Shown one piece after another: positions 1 to 8,590 of a stretch of 64,000 bases of DNA. Source of the stretch: Pleomorphomonas sp. JP5 (lineage in GTDB: Bacteria > Pseudomonadota > Alphaproteobacteria > Rhizobiales > Pleomorphomonadaceae); the NCBI RefSeq assembly GCF_023721815.1, contig NZ_JAMDLI010000021.1, positions 62,001 through 126,000 on the forward strand. The letters run 5' to 3'. The translations under genes were made by a program, and so were the position numbers. The number at the start of each line of letters is the position of its first letter. The stretch's first letter is position 1. The notes below the pieces were generated by a model. That model saw only the letters and a program-made list of their open reading frames with translations. It was not told where the DNA came from and did not search any database.

Positions 1-70
1 CGCCGACGAACTCACCGTCGATCAGGCAAGCTTCCACGAGAAGCGAGGGATCCTTGAGCTGTAGCGTCAT
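1..70 (-). CDS. gabD: Probable NAD(P)-dependent succinate-semialdehyde dehydrogenase, N-terminal fragment
   Basis: Only the first 23 codons lie in the window; the gene runs off the left edge. It begins with ATG at position 70 and reads MTLQLKDPSLLVEACLIDG followed by EFVG. This resembles the N-terminus of GabD-type aldehyde dehydrogenases, which start with a short leader followed by an 'INGEW'-like strand. GabD oxidises succinate semialdehyde to succinate in GABA catabolism. The assignment rests on very few residues, so another aldehyde dehydrogenase subfamily is possible. Confidence 0.5.
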   Translation of the reverse strand, partial: MTLQLKDPSLLVEACLIDGEFVG

Positions 71-129
71 GATAGCGGCCTTTCATGCTTGATGGCGTAC
101 TGCGGCTCGGCCTTGCTTGGCGCAGCGTC

Positions 130-927
130 TCAGACAGAGCCACGGCCGGCTAAGTCCGGCGTCGCGTCGGTCGACAGATGCAAGAGCACACCCTCTTCGT
201 CGACGGCGCCAAGACGACCAAGTAGACGCAACATATGGGCAGGGACTCGCGCCTGTGCCAGGATGGGCGGCTTCTTGCGATAATAAGGAAGCTCCAGCTG
301 ACGCGCATGAAGATGAAGGTTGCGGTCGACGGACCGCGCAGCATCGCCGCCATAAACGCCGTCACCGACGATAGGGCATCCGAGGTGGGCCATGTGGACA
401 CGGAGCTGATGGGTACGACCGGTGCGCGGCATCAGATCGACCACTGACAGACGATCCCCCTTCGCGATCACCCGATAGTCGGTAACCGATGGTTGCCCCG
501 ATGGATCAACCTTCATCCACCATGAGCGCTTTTCATGGCTGACCTTGGCGAGCGGCGCATCCACGCGCCCCTCGTCGCTGGGCAAATGGCCGAGCACCAC
601 GGCAAGATAGGTTTTCTGCGCTTTCTGGCCTGAGAAGATCTCGCCGAGCTCGCGGACGGCGCGCCGATGTCGGCCCAGTGCCAGACAGCCTGATGTATCC
701 TTGTCGAGACGGTGGCCAAGCTGCGGCGGGTTGGGCAGGCCGAACTGCAGAGCGGGAAAATGCTGGTCGAGGGTCTCGCCGCCCCCGAAGCCGGCATGCA
801 CCGGTATGCCGGCGGGCTTGTCGACGATGAGGACCGAGCCATCACGATAGAGAATGCGGGCAATCAACTCGTCGTCGGTCATGAAGCAATCCGGAACCCC
901 GGCGATGTCCCGCCGTCTGGGCTTCAT
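130..927 (-). CDS. RluA-family 23S rRNA/tRNA pseudouridine synthase
   Basis: A 265-residue cytoplasmic RNA-modifying enzyme that isomerises uridine to pseudouridine. The family's catalytic motif HRLDKDTSG, with the catalytic Asp, is present near residue 73, and the later RTGRTHQLRVHMAHLG block is the usual RluA signature. There is no N-terminal S4 domain, so it belongs with the short RluA/RluC-like forms whose RNA target cannot be read from sequence. The ATG at 927 gives a plausible leader, but a downstream Met at residue 16 (MTDDELIARILYRDG) is the more typical family start. It lies on the same strand as the gabD-like fragment, with about 60 bases between them. Confidence 0.88.
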   Translation of the reverse strand: MKPRRRDIAGVPDCFMTDDELIARILYRDGSVLIVDKPAGIPVHAGFGGGETLDQHFPALQFGLPNPPQLGHRLDKDTSGCLALGRHRRAVRELGEIFSGQKAQKTYLAVVLGHLPSDEGRVDAPLAKVSHEKRSWWMKVDPSGQPSVTDYRVIAKGDRLSVVDLMPRTGRTHQLRVHMAHLGCPIVGDGVYGGDAARSVDRNLHLHARQLELPYYRKKPPILAQARVPAHMLRLLGRLGAVDEEGVLLHLSTDATPDLAGRGSV

Positions 928-952
928 AACCCGAAGGGAGTTCGAAGCGAAG

Positions 953-2677
953 TCATTTCACCTCGCCCAGCAGAGTCGCGGTGTTGCAGGTCGCGCCAGC
1001 CGCCACCACGTCCATTTTTCCGGGCACGATGCCGAAGGTCGCAAAGACGCTGGACAGAACGGCATCGACAGGCTTGACGCTGCCGACAATCAACCGTTCG
1101 ATTTCGTCACGAACACCACCCTCCGACATCACGTTCCTCGCATTGCCTTCCAGAGACACGAGCACTTGCGTCTCGGCTGCCAGTCGCTCCAGCCGGTTGG
1201 CGAAATCGATCGGCGCCCGAAGACTGGCAACCGCGTTGCCACCCCCTGGGCGGAAAACCATGTCGACCGGCGGATCCTCGGCAAAGGAGGAGCGTCCCTT
1301 GCCCCAGGCCGTCAGTCCTTCGGCCGCCAGCAGACGGACATAGTCAGACGCACCGGCTGGCGAGGCCGTCATCTCGGCAGCGAATGCCACACTGGCCCGC
1401 ACCGGCCGGCCGATCACGGCGACTTCGGGACCTGCCGGACCGCAAACGATACGTCGGATGCGGGCATCGCCCGAGCTCAGAGTGACCTCAAGGGGCAGTT
1501 CCAGAGCGTCGGCGCCCGGGATGGCTAGTCCGCCAACGATGAAGCGCGTTGCGATACGAATGCTGGGAATGCCGACGAGACCGTCCTCACCGCCAATCAA
1601 AACCGCCGCCGATGCCTTCTCCGACACCATCATCACACTGACCGCGTTGATGCCGGTAATCGGCGACTTCAATTCGACGTTGATCGCGCCCTGGGCGAGA
1701 CGGGCGCGCATGACCGCCTGTATGAACTCCAAAGGCCTGAGCGGTGCGGCAAGCGTCAGGTCGGGATCATCTCCGCTCAAGCTGATCACGCCGGAGAATG
1801 GCAAGGCCGTCTCGTCCGCCGCCCCTCCAAGAGCGAGGCGACGCAGAACAGCCAGGATATCGGCTGCTTGCGCCGAACTCCTGGCACTATCTTGATAGAG
1901 GGTTGCGAGCGCCGTCAGCAGTTCGGCCGGCTTGAACGATGCTTCGGCCACCATCGCCACACCGGTTTCGGTGCCCCCCTCGCGCGTGGCGAGGATCCGG
2001 CCGAGCTCCGCCACAAGGTCGGCGACGCGAAATGTCGTCTGGCCAAGCAGGGCCCGCTCGCCGACGGTGAGCGCACCGGTTGCCCCAAACAGCCGCGCCT
2101 CGATGGCGGCCGGCACCGTGGGCAGCTCCGGCACGGCGGTTGTCCGTTCGGTAAGGGCGGCAACGCCGGCCCGCGACGCCATTGCCGTAGCAGCAATGGT
2201 TCTGTGCCCCAAGCCGACCGGAGTGCCGAGCAGACTTCGAGCCGCCGTCGAAACGGTGACGCGTGTGACCTCCCCCGGTCCAGCGGTAAAGACCAGTCCG
2301 GACGGCCCAGGCAGAGCTTTGCCTTGCTCCGTCGTGACGACGATGTCAGCACCGTTTGCGAGGGCTCGCGCAGCAGATGCCGCGGCGGCAACAGGGGCCG
2401 CAGGTGCCTTCGCCGCTGCCAATGCCGCAACGGAGGCGGCTTCACCGGCGAACCGTCGGGTCGCAGACAGGCTCATCCAATCGATAGCCGCGAGAGACGG
2501 CAAGGCGACAAGCAAAACGCCGCCAGCAACGATGCCGGCGGTAGCCGGCCTCGGCAAGGAGCGGAGGCAAGAAAGAAAGGTTCTGAATGGCAAATCAGCA
2601 AAGACCAATGGCGGGTTTTGCGCGACTATTGCCTGAATTGTCTTCCGAGCGGTTAACTCGCGCTCGCAACTGACCAT
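953..2677 (-). CDS. Uncharacterised membrane-anchored protein
   Basis: I do not recognise this 574-residue protein. The ATG at 2677 is preferred over an upstream GTG at 2794; neither has a strong ribosome binding site. A single hydrophobic segment (TAGIVAGGVLLVALPSLAAI, about residues 45-64) should anchor it in the inner membrane, with the bulk outside the cytoplasm. An Ala-rich stretch follows, then a largely beta-predicted region with no obvious catalytic motif. The C-terminal half (LPLEVTLSSGDARIRRIVC) faintly recalls TadG-like pilus-associated membrane proteins, where a Cys follows an 'A-x-A' strand, but that link is weak. It is divergent from fucU. Confidence 0.7.
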   Translation of the reverse strand: MVSCERELTARKTIQAIVAQNPPLVFADLPFRTFLSCLRSLPRPATAGIVAGGVLLVALPSLAAIDWMSLSATRRFAGEAASVAALAAAKAPAAPVAAAASAARALANGADIVVTTEQGKALPGPSGLVFTAGPGEVTRVTVSTAARSLLGTPVGLGHRTIAATAMASRAGVAALTERTTAVPELPTVPAAIEARLFGATGALTVGERALLGQTTFRVADLVAELGRILATREGGTETGVAMVAEASFKPAELLTALATLYQDSARSSAQAADILAVLRRLALGGAADETALPFSGVISLSGDDPDLTLAAPLRPLEFIQAVMRARLAQGAINVELKSPITGINAVSVMMVSEKASAAVLIGGEDGLVGIPSIRIATRFIVGGLAIPGADALELPLEVTLSSGDARIRRIVCGPAGPEVAVIGRPVRASVAFAAEMTASPAGASDYVRLLAAEGLTAWGKGRSSFAEDPPVDMVFRPGGGNAVASLRAPIDFANRLERLAAETQVLVSLEGNARNVMSEGGVRDEIERLIVGSVKPVDAVLSSVFATFGIVPGKMDVVAAGATCNTATLLGEVK

Positions 2678-2884
2678 CAACGTAAGCTTTTTGCCGGATT
2701 GCCCCCGTGCAGGCCTGACAAAGCGCCGCCAACGGCCTATGGATGACATGGCGCTGGAGACGCCAAACGAGTCCTCGCAAAGTGGCAGCACCACCGTCGA
2801 ACGAGGACCGGTACCGTTCTGTTGTCACGCATCGGCTTGCCGCCAGAAAACGCGGGTTTGCAAAGGGATGCGTCAGGAGGAAAC

Positions 2885-3337
2885 ATGCTCAAGGCCATCG
2901 ATCCGCTGCTCAACCCCGACCTTCTCTACGTTCTGGCCTCCATGGGCCATGGCGACACGATCGCCATCGTCGACAGCAACTTCCCCATCCATTCGGTGGC
3001 GCAGGAGACCGTTTACGGCCACCCGCTGCGTCTCGACGGCGTATCGGCGCCGCGTGCGGCTCGGGCGGTGCTTTCGGTCCTGCCGCTCGACACCTTCATT
3101 CCCACAGCGGCCTTCCGCATGGAAGTGGTCGGCGAGCCGGAGAAGTGGACCGACGTCCAGCACGAGTTCCAGCAGGAAGTCTTCGATGCCGAGGGGCCGA
3201 CCTTCAAGCTGGGGGGCATCGAGCGCTTTGCCTTCTATGACGCGGCCAAGAAGTCGTTCGCCGTGCTTCAGACCGGCGAGGGACGCCTCTACGGTTGCTT
3301 CCTTCTCACCAAGGGCGTGATTCCGCCGAAGGCCTGA
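2885..3337 (+). CDS. fucU: RbsD/FucU family sugar mutarotase
   Basis: A 150-residue protein of the RbsD/FucU family, which interconverts sugar anomers or ring forms (L-fucose alpha/beta, or ribose pyranose/furanose) so that a kinase or isomerase receives the right form. The family signature MGHGDTIAIVDSNFP, containing the active-site His and Asp, is at about residues 20-34. The ATG at 2885 is preceded by AGGAGGAAAC, an excellent ribosome binding site, so the longer upstream reading from 2822 is not used. Ribokinase follows 132 bases downstream on the same strand. The length and HGD context favour the FucU branch over RbsD, but substrate is not certain. Confidence 0.88.
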   Translation: MLKAIDPLLNPDLLYVLASMGHGDTIAIVDSNFPIHSVAQETVYGHPLRLDGVSAPRAARAVLSVLPLDTFIPTAAFRMEVVGEPEKWTDVQHEFQQEVFDAEGPTFKLGGIERFAFYDAAKKSFAVLQTGEGRLYGCFLLTKGVIPPKA

Positions 3338-3469
3338 CATCGGGGACGCCCGAAACGGCCAAGATACCGATCTTTGGCACTTCCCACAGAGCCGACACAA
3401 TCGGAAAGACCCGAGTATCCCGTCGCGGAGGGCTTCGGCATCTTCGCAAGTCGACAAGAGACCAACGAC

Positions 3470-4402
3470 ATGACCGATACCCAGAAATCCGGCGTTGCCA
3501 TCCTCGGCATCTTTGCCGTCGACGTTACGTTCCTCGCTCCACGACTGCCGGCCATTGGCGAGACGCTGGCCGGTTCCGGTTTCGTCATGGGGCCGGGGGG
3601 CAAGGGGTCCAACCAGGCGGTAGCGGCGGCGCGGGCTGGCGGCGAGGTCAGTTTCATCACCAAGATCGGCAAGGACGCCTTCGGCGATATCGGTCTCAAG
3701 ACCTGGGCCGAGGCCGGAGCCACCGCCCGCGTGCAGCGGATCGACACCCATCCGACCGGCTCGGCCTTCATCTTCGTCAACGACGCAAATGGCCAGAACG
3801 CCATCATCGTCTATGCCGGCGCATCGGGCACGCTCTCGCCCGATGACCTCGACCTCGAACAGGAGACGATCGCCAGGGCGAAGGTATTTGTGACACAACT
3901 CGAGCAACCGATCGACGCCGCCTTGCGCGGCCTCCAGATCGCCCGTGCCGCCGGCACGATCACCGTGTTCAATCCGGCACCGGCCACAGCCTTCCCGGAC
4001 GAGATCTATCGGCTCTCAGATTATATCGCGCCCAATGAAACGGAAGCGGCCATGCTGACCGGCATTGCGCCGGGAACGGTGGACGACGCCCGCAAAGCAG
4101 GCGATGCCCTTCTCTCCAAGGGCGCCAGAAACGCGTTGATCACGCTCGGCGGCAACGGCGTTTTGTTGCACAACGCCACGCAGTCGGTGCATCTGCCTGC
4201 CCGCGCGGCCGGTGAGGTGATCGACACCACCGGAGCCGGCGATGCCTTTCTTGGAGGCTTCTCCGCGGCGCTTTCCAAGGGGCTCGATCCGATCGAAGCA
4301 GCTCGCTACGGTTCGGCGACGGCCGGCATTTCGGTGACACGGCGCGGAGCCGCTGCCTCGATGCCAACGGCAGCCGAGATCGAAGCCTTCCTCAAAAGCT
4401 GA
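3470..4402 (+). CDS. rbsK: Ribokinase (PfkB family)
   Basis: A 310-residue sugar kinase that phosphorylates ribose at O5 using ATP, feeding the pentose phosphate pathway. The N-terminal GPGGKGSNQAVAAARAGG is the first PfkB signature and DTTGAGDAFLGGF, containing the catalytic Asp, is the second. Length matches ribokinase. The start at ATG 3470 gives the protein MTDTQKSGVAILG; the long upstream extension to 3374 overlaps non-conserved sequence. It follows fucU/rbsD, and this pairing fits mutarotation before phosphorylation. No sugar transporter or regulator sits beside it. A related carbohydrate kinase activity cannot be excluded. Confidence 0.9.
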   Translation: MTDTQKSGVAILGIFAVDVTFLAPRLPAIGETLAGSGFVMGPGGKGSNQAVAAARAGGEVSFITKIGKDAFGDIGLKTWAEAGATARVQRIDTHPTGSAFIFVNDANGQNAIIVYAGASGTLSPDDLDLEQETIARAKVFVTQLEQPIDAALRGLQIARAAGTITVFNPAPATAFPDEIYRLSDYIAPNETEAAMLTGIAPGTVDDARKAGDALLSKGARNALITLGGNGVLLHNATQSVHLPARAAGEVIDTTGAGDAFLGGFSAALSKGLDPIEAARYGSATAGISVTRRGAAASMPTAAEIEAFLKS

Positions 4403-4411
4403 CGAACATCC

Positions 4412-5887
4412 TCACCGTGGAAACAGCGGCTTCAGCGCACGATAGAGATCGCGATAGAGCGGCAGGCGGGCGGCGAGCGCCGCCTGTCGTTCGGCATTGG
4501 GCTGGATGACATCGCGCAGTTCCGGCTTGCCACAGACCTCGGCAACGGTCTCGCCGGTCACGGCCAGGCGGGCAAGGCGCGCGACGCCGAAGGCTGGGCC
4601 ACGCTCGCCCCCGACATAGCGCCGGATTGGCCGGCCAAGGGCGCTTGCCACCACCTCCATGACGATACGACCCCGGCTACCGCCGCCGACGGCGGCCAGA
4701 GCCGCCGGCACGGGACCGGCGGTTTCCAGGGCTGCCACGGCATCGACGAGCGTAAAGGCCATACCTTCGACAGCCGCTTGCAAGAGGTCGAGACCGTCAG
4801 TACCTCCATCCATGCCGAAAAAGACGCCACGCGCCGCCGGATCGTCGTGCGGCGTTCGCTCGCCTTGAAGATACGGCAGGAAAGTGACCGGCGAAATGGC
4901 CTGTCCTCGTTCCGCAACGGCCTCAAGCGCCGCACCCAAATCGGAAACACCGGTAACGCCGGCCGTCCAAGCCATGACCGAGGCGCCGTTGAGCATCGCC
5001 GCCATCTGGAACCACCGGTTTGGCAGGGCATGGGCGAAGGCATGCACCAGAACGGACGGATTGGGGCGGTAATCGGCGGTCGTGAGAAACAACTGGCTCG
5101 ATGTACCGAGCGAAATGAAGGCATCGCCGTCGGCAACCGCACCGATGCCGATGCCGGCGGCAGCGGCATCGCCAGCACCGGCAACGACCGGGATACCTTC
5201 CGGAAGACCGGTGGCAGCGGCGGCACCAGGGGTGACGCGGCCGGAAATGTCAGGTCCTTCGAGAAGGCGGGGCAGCTGATCGAGATGGAGCCCGACCGCC
5301 TCGACGACGGTCACAGCCCATTGCCGCCTCGCCTCGTCGAGCAAAAGGCTGCCGGCGGCATCGCACATATCGGTGGCAAACTCGCCGGTCAGTTGCAAGC
5401 GCACCCAGTCTTTCGGCAACAATATGCGCTTGGTCGACGCAAGTGCGTCGGGTTCGTTGTGGCGCAGCCAGGCAATCTTCGGAGCGAGAAAGCCTGCCAT
5501 GGCGGGGACGCCGGCGATCTGGCCCAGATCGGGCATGGCCGCGTTGAGTGCGATCGCCTCTGCGGCGGCTCGTCCGTCGTTCCAGAGGATGGCAGGACGG
5601 ATGGGCCTGTCGTCGTCTCCGATCAAGACCGCACCGTGCATCTGACCGGAGAGCCCCACGGCCGCGACGCGGCTCAGTACGCCGGGCGTTGAGGCGGATA
5701 CCTCGGCGAGCGCCTGTCGCACCGCTTGCCACCAGATGTCCGGATGCTGTTCGGACCAGCCTGGTGCCGGCCTGCTCGTGGCGAGCCCCACTTCCGCGTC
5801 GGCCACAGGCCGCTCATCTGAATCGACAATCAGGACCTTTACGGCCGACGTTCCGATATCGACCCCCAGGAAACAAGCGTCGCCCAC
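4412..5887 (-). CDS. xylB: Xylulokinase (FGGY family)
   Basis: A 491-residue FGGY kinase converting D-xylulose to xylulose 5-phosphate. The N-terminal phosphate-binding motif GVDIGTSAVKVLIVD and the substrate-loop WNDGRA are visible, with QMHGAV before them as in XylB. The C-terminal VGGGSRG block is the adenosine-binding signature. It is convergent with ribokinase (10 bases between stops) and divergent from the GH3 glucosidase, with a 172-base regulatory gap holding a long hairpin and a palindrome. Together these genes suggest use of pentoses released from plant polysaccharide, though xylA and a xylose transporter are not in the window. Confidence 0.93.
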   Translation of the reverse strand: MGDACFLGVDIGTSAVKVLIVDSDERPVADAEVGLATSRPAPGWSEQHPDIWWQAVRQALAEVSASTPGVLSRVAAVGLSGQMHGAVLIGDDDRPIRPAILWNDGRAAAEAIALNAAMPDLGQIAGVPAMAGFLAPKIAWLRHNEPDALASTKRILLPKDWVRLQLTGEFATDMCDAAGSLLLDEARRQWAVTVVEAVGLHLDQLPRLLEGPDISGRVTPGAAAATGLPEGIPVVAGAGDAAAAGIGIGAVADGDAFISLGTSSQLFLTTADYRPNPSVLVHAFAHALPNRWFQMAAMLNGASVMAWTAGVTGVSDLGAALEAVAERGQAISPVTFLPYLQGERTPHDDPAARGVFFGMDGGTDGLDLLQAAVEGMAFTLVDAVAALETAGPVPAALAAVGGGSRGRIVMEVVASALGRPIRRYVGGERGPAFGVARLARLAVTGETVAEVCGKPELRDVIQPNAERQAALAARLPLYRDLYRALKPLFPR

Positions 5888-5956
5888 AGTCCCCTCCCGT
5901 TCCTTCCGGCATTCGGTCTAGCCCGCCAGAACGGGACCCACCAGCCCTACGCCGTA

Positions 5957-5993
5957 GGCCGTTGGTCGAGGTGATGGCCTCTACCAACCGGCC
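5957..5993. repeat. Interrupted inverted repeat between xylB and the GH3 gene
   Basis: GTTGGT (5961-5966) and GAGG (5968-5971) pair with CCTC (5978-5981) and ACCAAC (5983-5988), flanked by GGCC on each side with one bulged base. It could be a DNA operator for a dimeric regulator of the divergent promoters or a transcript hairpin in the GH3 leader. There is no T-run, so it is not a standard intrinsic terminator. Confidence 0.5.
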
Positions 5994-6033
5994 CGCTCGC
6001 GACGACAACCGGAACATGCTATGAAGACTCGAT

Positions 6034-6049
6034 TGTATCGTTTCATACA
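6034..6049. promoter_or_regulatory. Putative operator overlapping the GH3 ribosome binding site
   Basis: TGTATCGTTTCATACA is an inverted repeat with 5-base arms (TGTAT/ATACA) around CGTTTC, and its last base is the first base of the AGGAGG ribosome binding site. Position and form suit a LacI- or GntR-type repressor of the glucosidase gene. No regulator gene sits next to it. Confidence 0.45.
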
Positions 6050-6059
6050 GGAGGTGTAC

Positions 6060-8537
6060 GTGTCGGAACGGGATATCGAGGCACTTCTCGACGCTATGAC
6101 GCTCGAGGAACAGGTGTCGCTGCTTGCCGGCGCCGATTTCTGGACAACGGTGGCGATACCGCGCCTTGGCATTCCCGCCATCAAGGTCTCGGACGGCCCC
6201 AACGGCGCCCGGGGTGGCGGTTCGCTCGTCGGTGGCGTCAAGGCGGCAAGCTTTCCGGTCGGCATAGCCCTTGGCGCCAGCTGGAACCCGGCGCTGGTCG
6301 AGGAAATCGGAGGCGCGCTCGCCGAGGAAGCGCGCTCGAAGGGGGCCTCGGTCCTGCTTGCGCCAACCATCAACATCCAGCGATCCGCCGTGAACGGCCG
6401 CAATTTCGAATGCTACTCGGAAGACCCATGCGTCACGGCGGAGCTCGCAGCCGCCTATGTCACCGGCCTGCAGAAAGGCGGCGTCGGCGCCACCGTCAAA
6501 CACTTCGTCGGCAATGAGTCTGAAATTCAGCGGACGACCATGAGTTCGGACATTGGTGACCGCGCGTTGCGCGAGATCTATCTGCCGCCCTTCGAAGCCG
6601 CAGTGAAAACAGCCGGCGCCTTCGCCGTCATGAGCTCCTACAACCGCCTGAACGGAACCTTCACCTCAGAACACAAGGTGCTTCTGGGCGACCTGCTGAA
6701 GGACGAGTGGGGCTTTTCCGGCATCGTGATGTCCGACTGGTTCGGCTCCCACTCGACTGCACCAACCGTCGAGGCCGGTTTGGATCTCGAAATGCCCGGC
6801 CCGACGCGCGATCGCGGGGACAAGCTGGTTGCTGCGGTGCAAGCCGGTGAAGTCGAGGCGGGGAAGGTGCGAGAGGCGGCGCGACGCGTGCTGAAGCTGA
6901 TCGAGCGCGTCGGCGGCTTCGACGCACCCGGCATTCCGGCCGAGCGCGCCATCGACAAGCCGGCGCATCGGGCACTGATCCGCAGGGCCGGCGCCGAGGC
7001 CATCGTACTCCTCAAGAACGACGGCATTCTGCCGCTTGATCTGACCGGACGGACGATTGCCGCGATCGGGCCCAACGCCGAAGCGGCGCAGATCATGGGT
7101 GGCGGCAGCGCCCAGCTCAATCCTCATTACGCCGTTTCACCGGCCGACGGCCTTCGCGTTCTCACGTCCGAAAACCAGTTGCGAACCACGCCCGGCGTGA
7201 CCGCAAACCGGCTGATGCCGCTGATTGCCGGCCCCTTCGAGGTCGACGTCTACGGCCGCCCCGATTTCACCGGCCCCGTCGTCGAGCATCAGAGCCACCC
7301 GCTCGGTGAAGTGATGTGGTTCAACGAGGTCGCGCCCGGGGTTGCCGACGCGGACTTTTCGTTGAGGGCCACCACTCGCTTCACGCCGACCGAGTCGGCC
7401 GAGCATGTCTTCGGCCTCGTCAGCGTCGGACCAAGTCGGCTGATTGTCGATGGGAAGACCGTGGTCGATCTGCGAGGCGACTGGGCTCCGGGCGACAATT
7501 ACTTCGAATGCGGTAACCGCGAGGTACGCGGGACAATCGCGCTCGAAGCGGGGCACCCGGTCGACGTCGTCGTCGAATACCGCTTCGTGCAGGCCATCGC
7601 CCTCAATCTCAAGGCCATTCGTGTCGGTGTCGCCGTGCCGCTGGGTGACAAGGCTTTCGCGGATGCCGTCGAACTCGCCCGCGTCTCCGATGTTGCCATC
7701 GTCTACGCCGGCCGTTCCGGGGAATGGGACACAGAGGGCAACGACCTTCCCGGCATCGATTTGCCGGGCCGGCAGGATGAACTGATCGCCGCCGTCGCCG
7801 CCGCCAACGCCAACACCGTCGTGGTGCTTCAGACCGGTGGTCCGGTGGCCATGCCCTGGCTCGACAGCGTGAGGGCGGTGATCGAGGCCTGGTATCCGGG
7901 GCAGGAAGCCGGCAACGCCATCGCCGACGTTCTGACCGGTGCCGCCGAACCGGGCGGACGTCTCGCGCAGACTTTCCCTCGGCACATCGCGAACACGCCC
8001 GTCATGACCGGCGATCCGCTGACCTATCCCGGCCAAACCGGCCATGTGGTCTATCGGGAGGGCGTTTTCGTCGGCTACCGGCATTATGAGAAGGCCGGCA
8101 TCGAACCGCTGTTCCCGTTCGGACACGGCCTCAGCTACACCCGCTTCGACTGGGAGGCTCCGACGGTGGACCGACCGTCGTTCGATGGAGAGGGCATCGT
8201 TACCGTTCGCGTCCGGGTGACCAACAGCGGAGAACGCTCCGGCTCGGAGGTGGTGCAGCTCTACGTGGCTCCGCCGGCTTCTCGGATCGATCGGCCACTG
8301 AAAGAGCTGAAGGCCTTTGCAAAGCTTCAGCTCGCACCCGGCGAATCGACGGATGCGGTGATGACGCTTTCGGCGCGGGCGTTCTCCTATTTCGATACGG
8401 AGAGGAACGCCTTCGTCTCGGAAAAGGGGCGCTACCGACTGATCGCCGCCGCCTCCTCGGTCGTGACGCACGGCAGCGTCGACATCGAGTTGACGCGCGA
8501 AATCGTCGAAGCGGTGCAGGCTCGCTTCCACGACTGA
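6060..8537 (+). CDS. Glycoside hydrolase family 3 beta-glucosidase/xylosidase with PA14 insert
   Basis: An 825-residue GH3 enzyme that releases glucose, xylose or similar units from the non-reducing end of beta-glycosides. The catalytic nucleophile is the Asp of IVMSDW (about residue 226). The substrate-binding block VKHFVGNESE lies upstream of it. The second alpha/beta domain carries IVYAGRSGEWDTEGND. A PA14-like module of about 130 residues (YGRPDFTGPVVEH to YRFVQAIALNL) interrupts that domain, as in a known GH3 subclass, and an Fn3-like domain ends the protein. The GTG at 6060 is chosen because AGGAGG sits five bases upstream; the ATG at 6021 has no such site. No signal peptide is seen, so it probably acts in the cytoplasm on imported oligosaccharides. 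Confidence 0.92.
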   Translation: MSERDIEALLDAMTLEEQVSLLAGADFWTTVAIPRLGIPAIKVSDGPNGARGGGSLVGGVKAASFPVGIALGASWNPALVEEIGGALAEEARSKGASVLLAPTINIQRSAVNGRNFECYSEDPCVTAELAAAYVTGLQKGGVGATVKHFVGNESEIQRTTMSSDIGDRALREIYLPPFEAAVKTAGAFAVMSSYNRLNGTFTSEHKVLLGDLLKDEWGFSGIVMSDWFGSHSTAPTVEAGLDLEMPGPTRDRGDKLVAAVQAGEVEAGKVREAARRVLKLIERVGGFDAPGIPAERAIDKPAHRALIRRAGAEAIVLLKNDGILPLDLTGRTIAAIGPNAEAAQIMGGGSAQLNPHYAVSPADGLRVLTSENQLRTTPGVTANRLMPLIAGPFEVDVYGRPDFTGPVVEHQSHPLGEVMWFNEVAPGVADADFSLRATTRFTPTESAEHVFGLVSVGPSRLIVDGKTVVDLRGDWAPGDNYFECGNREVRGTIALEAGHPVDVVVEYRFVQAIALNLKAIRVGVAVPLGDKAFADAVELARVSDVAIVYAGRSGEWDTEGNDLPGIDLPGRQDELIAAVAAANANTVVVLQTGGPVAMPWLDSVRAVIEAWYPGQEAGNAIADVLTGAAEPGGRLAQTFPRHIANTPVMTGDPLTYPGQTGHVVYREGVFVGYRHYEKAGIEPLFPFGHGLSYTRFDWEAPTVDRPSFDGEGIVTVRVRVTNSGERSGSEVVQLYVAPPASRIDRPLKELKAFAKLQLAPGESTDAVMTLSARAFSYFDTERNAFVSEKGRYRLIAAASSVVTHGSVDIELTREIVEAVQARFHD

Positions 8538-8559
8538 GACCGGCATTGATGAAAAAAGA

Positions 8560-8590
8560 AACCCGGACATGGCCTGACCATGTCCGGGTT
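8560..8590. terminator. Perfect 13-bp hairpin after the GH3 gene
   Basis: AACCCGGACATGG (8560-8572) pairs perfectly with CCATGTCCGGGTT (8578-8590) around a 5-base loop. It starts 22 bases after the GH3 stop codon and probably ends that transcript. The T-rich tail is on the minus-strand reading (from the A-rich 8552-8559), so as an intrinsic terminator it is stronger in the minus direction. Confidence 0.7.
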
